Source: JAXLYX01 sp046351215 (GTDB lineage: Bacteria; Myxococcota_A; Polyangia; Polyangiales; Houyiibacteriaceae). From it: a stretch of DNA of 64,000 bases. The position numbers and the translations under genes were made by a program. The DNA lies in assembly GCA_046351215.1 (NCBI GenBank), contig JAXLYX010000005.1:659622-723621 (forward strand). The letters are read 5' to 3'. Shown one piece after another: positions 43,762 to 53,233 of this stretch. The notes beneath the pieces are model-generated. The model was given only the letters and a program-made list of their open reading frames with translations. It ran no database searches and was not told the origin of the DNA. Within the stretch, counting starts at the first letter, position 1, and every line of letters starts with the position of its first letter.

Positions 43762-45879
43762 TCATCGGTGACGGATCCGGAACGCCTGGTGCGGGCTCCT
43801 CGCGTAGTCGCGCGGCACGGACCGGGAGGAGACGTCGTCGACCGCGTAGTCGCGGAGGAGCTCCTCGTCGAGGACGAAGCCGCGGGCATGCGTCGAGAAG
43901 AAGAGGGAGCCCTCCGGCTCGACGCGACGCATCGCCGTCCGCACGAGCGCGACGTGATCCCGCTTCACCTCGAAGTCGCCTTCCATCCGATGGCTCCGCG
44001 AGTACGAGGGCGGGTTCAGGAAGACGACGCCGTACCGCTCGGACCCGTGCGCGAGGAACGCGAGACAGTCCCCCTGCACGAAGCGATGCCGCTTCGGGTC
44101 GAGGCCGTTCGCGCGGAAATTCTCCTCGCCCCACGCGAGGTAGGTACCGGAGAGGTCCACGCTCGTCGTCCGTGCGCCCGCCTTCGCCGCGTACACGCTC
44201 GCCGTGCAGGTGTAGGCGAAGAGGTTCAGGAACGAGCGGCCCGCGGCCTCCTTCGCGGCCATCGCGCGGAGCTCGCGGTGATCGGAGAAGAGACCGGTGT
44301 CGAGGTGCGCCGTGAGATCGACGAGGAAGACGTGGCCGCGCTCGCGCACGCGGAAGCGCTCACCCCCGCCCTCTCCGCGCTCGTACTGGCTCCCGCTCGT
44401 CTGGCGCTTGCGGACCTTGAGGACGACGTTCTCGGGCGCGAGCTCGAGGATCGTCGGCACGAGGAGCATGACGTCGCGGACGCGGGTCGCCGCCTTCGCG
44501 GGATCGACCGAGCGGGGCGGCGCGTACTCCTGGACCACGGCGTGGTCGCCGTACACGTCCACCGCCACGTTGTACTCGGGCATGTCCGCGTCATAGACGC
44601 GATAGCAGTCGAGCCCCTCGCGCTCGGCCCAGCGCTCGAGGTTCTTCACGTTCTTGCGGAGGCGGTTCTCGAACATCGCCGCTTCGGCGCTCGGCTTGCG
44701 CCAGGCCGGACCGTCCTCGCCCGTCGCCTTCGTCGCGGCGATCGGGAACTCGAGGAAGCGGCACTCGATCGGTCCGTTCCAGATCGGGATCTTGCGGACC
44801 GGGCGTAGGCCGACGTGCTTGGCGAGCACCGGGCTGCCCGTGAGCACCCAGCCCGTCCAGCCGGGGAAGCGGCGCCGCATCGCGTCGCCGAGCGAGGCGT
44901 AGAGCGGGAGCAGCTCGCTCTCGGTGCCGAGTCGCTCGCCGTAGGGAGGGTTCGCCACGAGCAAACCGGGGGCTAGCCCTTCCGGAGGTGCGACCGACTC
45001 GAGCGCCGCGCGTCGCACGTCGATGCGTCCCTCGAAGCCCGCTCGTGCGGCCGCCTCGCGCGCCGAGCCCACCGCGGCCTCGCTCGCGTCGAAGCCGAGG
45101 ATCGGCGGAAGGCTCGCGAGCCCCGCACGTGCACGCTCCCGCGCCTCGCGATGGAGACGATCCCAGAGGCCCGCGTCGTGCCCCCGCCAGCCGAGGAAGC
45201 CGTGGTGACCGCGCCGCATGCCCGGCGCCACGTCGCCGGCGAGGAGCGCGGCCTCGACGAGGAAGGTGCCGCTCCCGCACATCGGATCGACGAAGGGCTC
45301 GCCGCGCTTCGCGCGCTCGTCCCAGCCCGCGAGGAAGAGCAACGCGGCCGCGAGGGTCTCCTTCACCGGCGCCGACGCGCCCCGCGGACGGTAGCCACGG
45401 CGGTGCATCGACTCGCCCGCGAGGTCGATGCTCACCGTCGCCTCGCTCGCTCCGACGTGGACGTGGAGGCGGAGGTCCGGACGGTCGGTGTCGACGCTGG
45501 GGCGCCTTCCCGTGCGATCGCGGAGCTCGTCGCAGACCGCATCCTTCGTCGTGAGCGCGAGGTAGTGCGTGTGCAGGCCGCGCGCGTCGGACGCGACGCA
45601 ATCGACCGCGAGCGTTCCGTCCGGCGAGAGGTGCGAGCGCCAGTCGACGCCGCGCACGCCCGCGTAGAGCGACTCGGGACCGTCGAAGGGGAAGCGCGCG
45701 ACCGGGAGCAGGATCCGGCTCGCCGTGCGTACGAAGAGGCAGGCGCGGTACGCCGTCTCGAGCTCGCCGTCGAAGACGACCGCCCCACGCGCGATCTCGA
45801 CGGATCGCGCGCCGAGGGCCTCGAGCTCGCGCGCGAGCACCTCCTCGGTACCCCGCGCCGCCACGGCGGTCAGTCGCAT
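43762..45879 (-). CDS. rlmL: bifunctional 23S rRNA methyltransferase RlmKL
   Basis: 705 residues from ATG 45879, matching the E. coli enzyme length. The N-terminal half has a THUMP region (about 45-155), a RlmL-type core with DPMCGSGT at 198-205 and NPPYGERLG at 310-318 (m2G2445). The second half has SAM-fold motif FLNLFAYTCTASVYAA and the catalytic NPPSYSRS of RlmK (m7G2069). Both modules appear intact. It acts on the peptidyl-transferase region of 23S rRNA. The gene diverges from the AEC carrier across 87 bases. Confidence 0.95.
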   Translation of the reverse strand: MRLTAVAARGTEEVLARELEALGARSVEIARGAVVFDGELETAYRACLFVRTASRILLPVARFPFDGPESLYAGVRGVDWRSHLSPDGTLAVDCVASDARGLHTHYLALTTKDAVCDELRDRTGRRPSVDTDRPDLRLHVHVGASEATVSIDLAGESMHRRGYRPRGASAPVKETLAAALLFLAGWDERAKRGEPFVDPMCGSGTFLVEAALLAGDVAPGMRRGHHGFLGWRGHDAGLWDRLHREARERARAGLASLPPILGFDASEAAVGSAREAAARAGFEGRIDVRRAALESVAPPEGLAPGLLVANPPYGERLGTESELLPLYASLGDAMRRRFPGWTGWVLTGSPVLAKHVGLRPVRKIPIWNGPIECRFLEFPIAATKATGEDGPAWRKPSAEAAMFENRLRKNVKNLERWAEREGLDCYRVYDADMPEYNVAVDVYGDHAVVQEYAPPRSVDPAKAATRVRDVMLLVPTILELAPENVVLKVRKRQTSGSQYERGEGGGERFRVRERGHVFLVDLTAHLDTGLFSDHRELRAMAAKEAAGRSFLNLFAYTCTASVYAAKAGARTTSVDLSGTYLAWGEENFRANGLDPKRHRFVQGDCLAFLAHGSERYGVVFLNPPSYSRSHRMEGDFEVKRDHVALVRTAMRRVEPEGSLFFSTHARGFVLDEELLRDYAVDDVSSRSVPRDYARSPHQAFRIRHR

Positions 45880-45966
45880 GGCCGCTACGTGACCGCGAAG
45901 CGACCCACACGCAAACCGGCGCTCGCGGACGCGCGGGGCGTCTCCCCCTGCTAGGCTCGCCGCGCC

Positions 45967-46845
45967 ATGGGCCGCGAGCTCGTCGACATCATCCTGCCGG
46001 TGCTCCTGCCCTCGCTGCTCGGATGGGCCTGGGGGCGGTCGGGCCGCCGCTTCGACATGGAGACGGCCTCGGAGCTCGTCGTCACGGTGAGCTCGCCCTG
46101 CCTCATCTTCTCGCGCCTCGTCGGCATGCAGGTCGAGCGCTGGGCCCTCTCGCAGATGGCGCTCCTCACCTTGATCGCCGTCGTCGCGCTCGCGGTCGCG
46201 GGCGCCGTGCTCTTGCGGCTCTTCCGGCTCCCGATCCCCGCCTTCCTCGGCTGCGTCGTCTTCACGAACAGCGGGAACATGGCGGTCCCCCTCTCGCTCT
46301 TCGCCTTCGGCGCGCGCGGCGAGGCCCTCGCGGTCGTCTACTTCGGAACGAGCTTCCTCGTGCACTCGCTGCTCGGGGCGCCGCTCGTCTCGGGCGAGTG
46401 GTCGGCGCGGCCGATGCTCCGCTCTCCGATCGCGTGGGCTGCCGTCGCTTCGGTCGTCGTGCTGGCCACCGGGGTCCACCTCCCCGTCTTCGTGGTCCGC
46501 ACGACGAAGCTCGTCGGCGACATCGCCGTGCCGCTGATGCTGATCATGATGGGGGTCTCGCTCTCGAAGCTGCCCGTGCGGAGCCTCCGGAACGCCCTCC
46601 CGGTGTCGCTCCTGCGCATCGGGCTCGGCACGGGGCTCGGCTTCCTCCTGGCCGAGGTCCTCGCGCTACAGGGAACGGTCCGGGGCGTGCTCGTCCTGCA
46701 GTGCGCGATGCCCGCCGCCGTCCTCAACTACGTCTTCGCCGAGCGCTATCGGCGCGCGCCGGAGGACGTCGCGGGGACCGTCCTCGTCTCGACCGTCCTC
46801 TCGTTCGCGACGTTGCCGCTCCTCCTGCCCGTGCTCGCGCGCTGA
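45967..46845 (+). CDS. AEC-family (auxin efflux carrier-type) transporter
   Basis: 292 residues, about ten hydrophobic segments in two five-helix halves. Characteristic segments are LPVLLPSLLGWAWGRSG, LVVTVSSPCLIFSRLV, FLGCVVFTNSGNMAVPLSLFAFG (the NxGNxG-type crossover), and VGDIAVPLMLIMMGVSLSKLP (the second crossover). Members transport small carboxylates or other organic anions across the inner membrane. No substrate is indicated by context. It diverges from rlmL and converges with a lipoprotein gene four bases away. Confidence 0.92.
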   Translation: MGRELVDIILPVLLPSLLGWAWGRSGRRFDMETASELVVTVSSPCLIFSRLVGMQVERWALSQMALLTLIAVVALAVAGAVLLRLFRLPIPAFLGCVVFTNSGNMAVPLSLFAFGARGEALAVVYFGTSFLVHSLLGAPLVSGEWSARPMLRSPIAWAAVASVVVLATGVHLPVFVVRTTKLVGDIAVPLMLIMMGVSLSKLPVRSLRNALPVSLLRIGLGTGLGFLLAEVLALQGTVRGVLVLQCAMPAAVLNYVFAERYRRAPEDVAGTVLVSTVLSFATLPLLLPVLAR

Positions 46846-46849
46846 GCCG

Positions 46850-48592
46850 TCAGCGCCCCGCGCGCACGCGCTGGACCTCGAAGACGAGGCTCGCCCCGTC
46901 GCGCACGACGCGGGCCTCGAGCAGCCCTTCGAAGCCGGGGAGGAGCTCGCGGAGCTCCATCGCCTCGAAACCGGGCCCGCCCATCGTCGCATGCACGGCC
47001 GCACCTCCGTCGACGAGGGAGACGCGCGAGGCGACGCTGCGCACCAGCGTCTCGCTGCGGCCGACGATCACGACCTTCCGTCCGCGGACCTCGTGGAGCA
47101 GGACCCAAGTCTCTTCGTCCACGGTGAGGGGCCGCTCCGCCGCGAGGCGTGCGAGGCACGGCCGCGAATCGAGGAAGAAGCCGCACGCGGCCTCCTTCGC
47201 ATCGTGCCCTTCCGCGACGAGCGCGATCACGGCGGTCCTCCGACCGTCGGCGTCGGCGATCGCGAGACGCTCGAAGGGCGCGAGCACGGCGCCGGCCTCC
47301 TCGCGCTCGCTCCGCCGCGTCGGCTCGGCGAGGAACGAGCGGAGGAGCGCGATCGCGGCGAAGGGCGCGGCGTAGAGCCTCGCGAGGCCACCGGCCTCGG
47401 CGAGCGCGAGGTCGAAGCCCGAGCGCGCCGACGCTCCGTCGGGGCGGGACGAGGAGGAGCGGTCCCCCGGGAGCACGAAGGCGTTCGGGAAGCGCGGAGA
47501 AGCCTCGAACACGAGGCCGGCGCGCGCCACCGCGATCGAGGTCGACGCACGGAACGCCTCGCCGGGAGGGAGGATCGAAGCGTCGCGAGCCTCCGCTCGG
47601 AGGGAGGCCCCGAGGTCTTCGCCGAGCCGGAACACGAGCTTCTCGAAGAACGGGCCGCTCGCATCCCCGGCGAGCTCGAACGAACGAGAGGACTCGAAGG
47701 CGCCGGCCGTGACGATGGCGTCCCTCGAGCCCGGGTCGATCGACTCGACCGCCTCGAGCGTGCGCCCGAGCCCGTACAGGAAATTCAGCTCGGCGAGCGC
47801 CGCCGGGACGACGTCGAGCCGCGCGAGGTCGTTGCCGGGATCGAAGCTCGGGGCCGGGGCCGAGGCGAGCGAGCCTCGCCCCGCGAGCGCACGGCGCGCC
47901 GCCGCGCGAGCCGCCTCGTCGTCGAGCCTCCGCACGCCGACGAACGGGTCGAGCCGCAGATCGACGACGATCGCGTCGTCGCGCGTCGAGAGGGCGAGGA
48001 CCGCGCCTCCGCCCGGACGTACGAAGACCTCGCTCGCGCCCTCCACGCCATCGACCTCGAGCAGGTTCGCGCGGGCCCGATCGTCCAGCACGGTCGAGAG
48101 GAAGACCTCGGGGCGCGTCACCGGCACGAGGATCCGCACCGCGATCCACGGGGCCTCGTCCTGCATCGCGAGCCGACGGATCGACTCGGTCCGGCCGTGG
48201 CCCACGTCGTCGGGGCCGCCGGGGACGAGCACGCGGAGGGCCTCCACGCGCGCGTGTCCCGAGGCGTCCAGCGAACAGACGACCGCGCGCAACGTGCCCT
48301 CCCGATCGAGACCGAGCCGCTCGAGCACCCGACCGTCGCGGGCGGTCTCGACCGGCACGTCGAAGACCTCGGCGAGGATCTGGTACACGATGGGCGGCGC
48401 CTGGTTCCCGAGCGAATCGCGGAAGTCGTCGATCCTCGAGAGGTCCACCGCGAGCTCCGCGACGGGCTCGCAGGCGCCGCTCCGCGCCGCGGAGGCGGGC
48501 GTCGTGCCGCGGCCCGAGCCGGAGCCCGCCCCGTGGCCGCAGCCGGCGAGCCCGAACGCGACCGCGAGGAGGAGAGAGAGGTGGAAGCGCAT
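46850..48592 (-). CDS. lipoprotein of unknown function
   Basis: 580 residues. The signal peptide ends in GLAGC (lipid cysteine 18), then a Gly/Ser linker. The mature part is acidic with alternating hydrophobic strands (VAELAVDLSRIDDFRDSLG, AVVCSLDASGHARVEALRVLVPGG) and looks like two related alpha/beta halves, reminiscent of DUF3352-type proteins; the match is loose. It converges with the AEC carrier and lies downstream of, in the same direction as, the TetR regulator (48715-49434), 122 bases away. No catalytic motif seen. Confidence 0.78.
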   Translation of the reverse strand: MRFHLSLLLAVAFGLAGCGHGAGSGSGRGTTPASAARSGACEPVAELAVDLSRIDDFRDSLGNQAPPIVYQILAEVFDVPVETARDGRVLERLGLDREGTLRAVVCSLDASGHARVEALRVLVPGGPDDVGHGRTESIRRLAMQDEAPWIAVRILVPVTRPEVFLSTVLDDRARANLLEVDGVEGASEVFVRPGGGAVLALSTRDDAIVVDLRLDPFVGVRRLDDEAARAAARRALAGRGSLASAPAPSFDPGNDLARLDVVPAALAELNFLYGLGRTLEAVESIDPGSRDAIVTAGAFESSRSFELAGDASGPFFEKLVFRLGEDLGASLRAEARDASILPPGEAFRASTSIAVARAGLVFEASPRFPNAFVLPGDRSSSSRPDGASARSGFDLALAEAGGLARLYAAPFAAIALLRSFLAEPTRRSEREEAGAVLAPFERLAIADADGRRTAVIALVAEGHDAKEAACGFFLDSRPCLARLAAERPLTVDEETWVLLHEVRGRKVVIVGRSETLVRSVASRVSLVDGGAAVHATMGGPGFEAMELRELLPGFEGLLEARVVRDGASLVFEVQRVRAGR

Positions 48593-48714
48593 CGGAGGAT
48601 GCTACGCGGCCGCGCGGGCTTGGGACGGGAATTCCACGGAGACGATTCGAGCTCGATTCCCTCCGGGTCCGACGGATCGCGCGCCGGGCCGCGCATGCCG
48701 CTCGTCCACGGCGC

Positions 48715-49434
48715 CTACTCCCTCGGCGGAACCGGAGCGGCGATCGTCCCGCTCGGCCCGGCCTGCGGTCCCTGAGACGAAGGCCGCCTCGAGCTCCAGA
48801 CCCCGATGCCGAGGAAGATCAGCCGCAGCTGCTGCTCGTAGCGGACGATCAGCTCCTCCTCGACGCGCGCCTCGCCGGGGGGCAGATCGAGGACCTCGTC
48901 GGTCGCGTTCTCCATCGTGCCCACGATGAGCCCCGCCATCATCCGGAGGTCGTCCGGACGTAGGTCGCGCTTCGGGAGCAAGAGCGCGAGGTCCGTCGCG
49001 AGATCGCTGACGAAGAGGCGGATCTCGTTCCGGATCGCGTGACGCAGGCTCGAGGAGCCGCTGAAGCGCTCCTTGGCGATGAACTGGAAGTGCTTCCGGT
49101 GATCGCGGACGTAGTGGATGTACGTCTCGACGGAGCGGCGGATCATGTTCCGACGCGGGAGCGGCATCGCCCGCGCCTCGCGCATCACGACCTGCAGCGT
49201 CTCGAACGAATCCGCGACGAGGTCGAGACCGAGCGCCTCCATGCCTTCGTAGTGCCGGTAGAAGGCCGCCGGCACCACACCCGCCGCCCGCGTCACCTCG
49301 CGGAGGCTGAGGCTCGTGAAGCTCCGCTCGCCGTCGAGGAGGTCGAGGGCGGCCTCCTTCAGGGCGTCGTGCGTCCGCTTGCGGCGCTCCTCGGGGGGGC
49401 CGTGGCGGTGCGACCGGGGGTGACGGGAGCTCAT
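48715..49434 (-). CDS. TetR/FabR-DesT-like regulator of unsaturated fatty acids
   Basis: 239 residues. Helix-turn-helix: ALDLLDGERSFTSLSLREVTRAAGVVPAAFYRHYEGMEALGLDLV, with the VVPAAFYRHYxxMEALG pattern typical of FabR and DesT. These sense the ratio of unsaturated to saturated acyl-CoA and control desaturase genes. It diverges from the oxidoreductase/desaturase operon, as desT does from desCB in Pseudomonas, and two operator-like palindromes lie between. A GTGAACGCT half-site directly in front of its own start suggests autoregulation. The assignment rests on family pattern plus gene order. Confidence 0.88.
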   Translation of the reverse strand: MSSRHPRSHRHGPPEERRKRTHDALKEAALDLLDGERSFTSLSLREVTRAAGVVPAAFYRHYEGMEALGLDLVADSFETLQVVMREARAMPLPRRNMIRRSVETYIHYVRDHRKHFQFIAKERFSGSSSLRHAIRNEIRLFVSDLATDLALLLPKRDLRPDDLRMMAGLIVGTMENATDEVLDLPPGEARVEEELIVRYEQQLRLIFLGIGVWSSRRPSSQGPQAGPSGTIAAPVPPRE

Positions 49435-49527
49435 GACGGTGAACGCTCGAGCAACGGTTTGGCCACGCTAGCCGATGGCCCCCGCGGTTTCCAGCGGATT
49501 GCGCAAATTCCCGCACAACGAATTCTC

Positions 49528-49545
49528 AGTGAACGACCGTTGACT
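49528..49545. promoter_or_regulatory. DesT/FabR-like operator 1
   Basis: AGTGAAC-GACC-GTTGACT forms a 7-4-7 inverted repeat with one mismatch. It closely resembles the AGTGAAC...GTTGACT operator I recall for pseudomonad DesT, 70 bases upstream of the oxidoreductase start. Confidence 0.65.
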
Positions 49546-49565
49546 TTGTTGTGGGCGCGCCTATC

Positions 49566-49583
49566 TGTAAACATACGTTCACC
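49566..49583. promoter_or_regulatory. DesT/FabR-like operator 2
   Basis: TGTAAAC-ATAC-GTTCACC shows the same 7-4-7 spacing with two mismatches, 20 bases downstream of the first box and 32 bases before the oxidoreductase start, near where the promoter should be. Confidence 0.5.
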
Positions 49584-49614
49584 GACATTCGGTGACCCCC
49601 TCCGGAGGACCACC

Positions 49615-50739
49615 ATGTCCCGCTCCCACGAAACATCCCTCGGCCCGCTCGAGCGATTCCTCGAGTCCCCGCTCGTCGCCGCGCTCGCGAGCCCCCACCA
49701 CGTCGACCACTACCTCGAAGCCATCGACCCCACCTGGTCCATCCGCGAGTGCCGCGCGCGGATCCTCTCGATCACCCACGAGACGCCCGACGTCGCGACC
49801 GTCGTGCTCGAGCCGAACGCCCGCTGGGCCGGCCATCGGGCCGGCCAGTGGGTGCCCGTGACCGTCACCGTCGACGGAGTCCGCCAGACGCGGACGTTCT
49901 CGATCGCCTCCGCGCCCTCGGAGGGCCGCTTCCTCCGGCTCACCGTGAAGGCGAACCCCAAGGGCAAGGTCTCGAAGCACCTCGTGCACGACGCGCGTCC
50001 CGGCGAGCTCGTCGTCCTCGGCGAGCCCCAGGGCGACTTCGTCCTCCCGAATCCCACGCCCCGGAAGCTCCTCCTCGTGAGCGGCGGCAGCGGCATCACG
50101 CCCTGCATGTCGATCCTCCGGGACGTCCTCTCGCGCGAGCTCCGAACGGATGTCGTCTTCCTCCACTTCGCGCGGACGTACGCCGACGTTCCCTTCCGCG
50201 AGGAGCTCGCGGCGATCGACGGCCGCGAGACGAACGTGCGCGTCGTCCTCTCGCTGACGCGCGAGGCCCCGCGCGGCTCGGACGAGAGCGGGCGCTTCAG
50301 CCCGGAGGCGATCGCGAGGCTCGTGCCCGATGCGGCCGAGCGCGAGATCTACGTCTGCGGCCCGGTCTCGCTGATCGACGACGTGACGAAGCGGTTCGCG
50401 GCGCACGTCGAGCACGGCAAGCTCCACTCGGAGCGCTTCACGGCGCCGGTCCTCGCGGCCGACGTCGCGCCCGTGGACGACTCGCCGAAGCGGCTCGCGT
50501 TCACGAAGAGCGCCGTCCTCGCGAAGGGCGACGCCAAGCGCAGCCTCCTCGTCCAGGCGGAGGAAGCCGGCCTCTCCCCCGAATACGGCTGCCGCATCGG
50601 CATCTGCCATTCCTGCCGCTGCGGGAAGTCCCGCGGCGTCGTCCGCGACCTCGTCTCGGGCGAGCTGCTCGACGAGACCGTCACCGAAATCCGCCTCTGC
50701 GTCTCCGCCCCCGTGACCGACGTCACCCTCGACCTCTAG
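49615..50739 (+). CDS. ferredoxin-reductase-type oxidoreductase, electron donor to the desaturase
   Basis: 374 residues, cytoplasmic. FAD-binding domain (QTRTFSIASAPSEG, residues about 88-102), NAD-binding domain (LLLVSGGSGITPCMSILRDVL) and a C-terminal plant-type [2Fe-2S] ferredoxin domain with C326, C331, C334 and C362. It passes electrons from NAD(P)H to an acyl desaturase. Family and gene order match DesC of Pseudomonas. GGAGGACCACC precedes ATG 49615. The desaturase starts 11 bases after its stop. Expression is probably repressed by the divergent TetR regulator through the two operator-like sites. Confidence 0.93.
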   Translation: MSRSHETSLGPLERFLESPLVAALASPHHVDHYLEAIDPTWSIRECRARILSITHETPDVATVVLEPNARWAGHRAGQWVPVTVTVDGVRQTRTFSIASAPSEGRFLRLTVKANPKGKVSKHLVHDARPGELVVLGEPQGDFVLPNPTPRKLLLVSGGSGITPCMSILRDVLSRELRTDVVFLHFARTYADVPFREELAAIDGRETNVRVVLSLTREAPRGSDESGRFSPEAIARLVPDAAEREIYVCGPVSLIDDVTKRFAAHVEHGKLHSERFTAPVLAADVAPVDDSPKRLAFTKSAVLAKGDAKRSLLVQAEEAGLSPEYGCRIGICHSCRCGKSRGVVRDLVSGELLDETVTEIRLCVSAPVTDVTLDL

Positions 50740-50750
50740 GAGCGATCCCC

Positions 50751-51902
50751 ATGAAGAATCCCGCAACGAACCGCACGCTCACGCCCGAGGAAATCGAGGC
50801 GTTCGGCGCACGGATGGACGCGATCCGCGAGGCCGCGCGCAAGGCGCTCGGCGAGCGCGACGCCGAGTACATCGCCGGCATCCTCCGGCTCCAGCGGCGG
50901 ACCGAGCTCGCCGGCCGCGCCCTGCTCTTCGCCGGCGTGCTCCCGCCCGCTTGGCTCGTCGGCACCGCCCTCCTCGGCTTCTCGAAGATCCTCGAGAACA
51001 TGGAGATCGGGCACAACGTGATGCACGGGCAGTACGACTTCCTCGGCGATCCGGCGCTCCGCGGTCGCGAGTACGAGTGGGACAACGTCTGCCCGGGCCC
51101 GCAGTGGCGCCACTCGCACAACGTCATCCACCACACGTACACCAACGTCGTCGGACGCGACCGGGACGTCGGCTACGGCCTGCTCCGCGTCACCGGCGAG
51201 CAGCCCTGGCATCCGGTGTTCATCCCCCAGCTGGTCTACGCCTTCGCCCTGATGCTCGTCTTCGAGTGGGGCGTCGCCCTCCACGACCTCGAGTTCGAGA
51301 AGGTCCGCTCCGGCGAGAAGAGCTTGGAACAGGTGTTCACCGAGCTCAAACCGATCCTGAAGAAGGCCGGAAAGCAGATCCTCAAGGACTACGTGCTCTT
51401 CCCGGCGCTCGCGGGTCCGTTCTTCGTGCCGGTGCTCCTCGGCAACGCGACGGCGAACCTCATGCGCAACGTGTGGGCCTTCCTCGTGATCTTCTGCGGC
51501 CACTTCACGGCGGACGTCGAGATGTACGAGGAGAGCGTGCTCGAGGGCGAGACGCGCGGGGCCTGGTACCTCCGGCAGCTGCGCGGCTCGGGGAACATCG
51601 AGGGAGGCGACTTCCTCCACCTGCTCTCGGGCAACCTCAGCCATCAGATCGAGCACCACCTCTTCCCCGACATCCCGGCGCATCGCTACGCCGAGATGGC
51701 CGTGGAGGTGAAGGCCGTCGCCGCGGAGTACGGGCAGCACTACAACACGGGCTCGCTCTTCGGTCAGCTCCGCGAGGTCGGCAAGCGCCTCTGGGTGCAC
51801 TCGTTCCCCGGCTCGAATCGCAAGGCGGAGCCGCCGAGCGCGAGCACCCCGAAGAGCAAGGAACCGGTCCGGCCGAGCCTCGGCGCCGAGCTCGCGGCCT
51901 GA
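50751..51902 (+). CDS. membrane fatty-acid desaturase
   Basis: 383 residues. The three histidine boxes of the di-iron desaturase family are complete: HNVMH (88-92), HNVIHH (123-128) and HQIEHH (298-303), with hydrophobic segments at about 57-80, 160-178 and 216-250. It introduces a cis double bond into acyl chains. It pairs with the upstream ferredoxin-type reductase in one operon, as with DesB/DesC. The C-terminal 30 residues are Ser/Pro/Lys-rich and probably disordered. Whether the substrate is acyl-CoA or acyl-lipid cannot be told from sequence. Confidence 0.95.
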   Translation: MKNPATNRTLTPEEIEAFGARMDAIREAARKALGERDAEYIAGILRLQRRTELAGRALLFAGVLPPAWLVGTALLGFSKILENMEIGHNVMHGQYDFLGDPALRGREYEWDNVCPGPQWRHSHNVIHHTYTNVVGRDRDVGYGLLRVTGEQPWHPVFIPQLVYAFALMLVFEWGVALHDLEFEKVRSGEKSLEQVFTELKPILKKAGKQILKDYVLFPALAGPFFVPVLLGNATANLMRNVWAFLVIFCGHFTADVEMYEESVLEGETRGAWYLRQLRGSGNIEGGDFLHLLSGNLSHQIEHHLFPDIPAHRYAEMAVEVKAVAAEYGQHYNTGSLFGQLREVGKRLWVHSFPGSNRKAEPPSASTPKSKEPVRPSLGAELAA

Positions 51903-51939
51903 GCGCCGCGATCCGGCTCTGACCACGACGGACATCCGC

Positions 51940-51967
51940 GCGGCCGAGTCGGCCACGACTCGGCCGC
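51940..51967 (+). terminator. hairpin after the desaturase operon
   Basis: Eleven-pair stem GCGGCCGAGTC / GACTCGGCCGC with a six-base loop, 38 bases after the desaturase stop and before the AraC-type gene. No T-tract, so read-through is possible. Confidence 0.6.
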
Positions 51968-52030
51968 CCTGCCTCCCTCGACATCGACGCGGGGCCGGTG
52001 CGAGCGTGCGAGAGGCATCGGAGGCCGACC

Positions 52031-53065
52031 GTGCCCCGCTCCTCGCCCCCCATCGCAAACGACGCGCCCTACGTGGCCCTGGGACATCTCCGGGGCCTCT
52101 TCGCGCACCTCGCGTCGAGGCGCGTCCCGCTCGATCCGCTCTACGTCGCGATGGGGCTCGAAGCGGACGATCTGCGCGTGCCCGAGCTCCCCCTGCCGGC
52201 GGAGCTCGAAGAGGTCGCGTTCTCCCTCGCCGAGCTGCTCACGGGCGATCGCCTCGTCGGCCTGCACGCGAGCGGCTCGATCCGGCCTCCTCACCTCGGC
52301 CTGCTCGGGCACCTCCTGATGGCGAGTCGGAGCTTCGACGAGCTCTGCGACGTCGAGGCGCGCTTCGCGCCCTTGCTCGGCAACGCCCGCTTCCCCGAGT
52401 ACGGCACGGACGGGGACGAGGCCTACGTGATCGTCCGGGCGGGCACCGGCTACGCCCAGGGCTCGCGGCACTCGATCGACTACGCGCTCGGCGGGCGCCT
52501 TCGCCTCACCGCGATGTTCCTCGGTGGGCGCTTCCCGCTGCGGCGCATCGAGCTCCCCTACGAACGGCCCGCGGAGGCCGAGGTGCTCGCGACGACCTTC
52601 CGCTGTCCCCTGAGCTTCGGACACGAAGCGCTCCGCATCGTCTACCCGCTCGCCTACGGGGAGCTCCCCCTGATCGGCGGGGACGTCGCCGTCCGGGAGG
52701 CGCTCGAGGCCGAGGCGAAGCGGCGTCTCGAGGCCCGGACGCCGCGGAGCTCCCGCACCGCCGAGATCCGCCGCCACGTCGCGGACCGCCTCGAGGACGG
52801 CGGTCCCACGATCGAGGAGGTGGCGGACGCCCTCGGCGTCTCGACGCGGACGCTCCAGCGCGAGCTCGCCGCCGAGGGCACGCACTTCAAGGAGCTCGTC
52901 GACGACGTGAAGCGCGAGCTCGCCGAGGGCTACGTGCGCCGCTCGGAGCTCCCGCTCGCCGACGTGGCGCTGCGGCTCGGCTTCTCCGATCAGACCGCGT
53001 TCCAGCGCGCGTTCCGTCGTTGGTTCGAGACGACGCCGGGCGTGATGCGCCGGCTCGGCCGCTGA
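52031..53065 (+). CDS. AraC-family regulator with arabinose-binding-like N-terminal domain
   Basis: 344 residues from GTG 52031, preceded by GGAGG with seven bases spacing; the longer GTG at 51998 lacks a ribosome site. The N-terminal 200 residues match the PF12625-like ligand domain (GLHASGSIRPPHLGLLGHLLMASRSFDELC), and the C-terminus has the two AraC helix-turn-helices (TIEEVADALGVSTRTLQRELAAEGTHFKELVDDVKRELAEGY, ADVALRLGFSDQTAFQRAFRRWFETTPG). This class includes OruR/ArgR-type and fatty-acid-linked regulators. Its position after the desaturase genes suggests a lipid-related signal, an inference. Confidence 0.92.
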   Translation: MPRSSPPIANDAPYVALGHLRGLFAHLASRRVPLDPLYVAMGLEADDLRVPELPLPAELEEVAFSLAELLTGDRLVGLHASGSIRPPHLGLLGHLLMASRSFDELCDVEARFAPLLGNARFPEYGTDGDEAYVIVRAGTGYAQGSRHSIDYALGGRLRLTAMFLGGRFPLRRIELPYERPAEAEVLATTFRCPLSFGHEALRIVYPLAYGELPLIGGDVAVREALEAEAKRRLEARTPRSSRTAEIRRHVADRLEDGGPTIEEVADALGVSTRTLQRELAAEGTHFKELVDDVKRELAEGYVRRSELPLADVALRLGFSDQTAFQRAFRRWFETTPGVMRRLGR

Positions 53066-53233
53066 GTGGCGCCGCACACGCGAGCGCGCGGATGGCGCGA
53101 GGTGCCAACGCCCATGGCACCGCCCGTCAATACATTCATCAGCGCGATGCGTATCCACCCGTAACGCCGCGCCACGTCGCGGCGCACGTGGCGCGAGCCC
53201 CGCGAGGGAGGCGCACACGCTTCGGGAGGGTCC

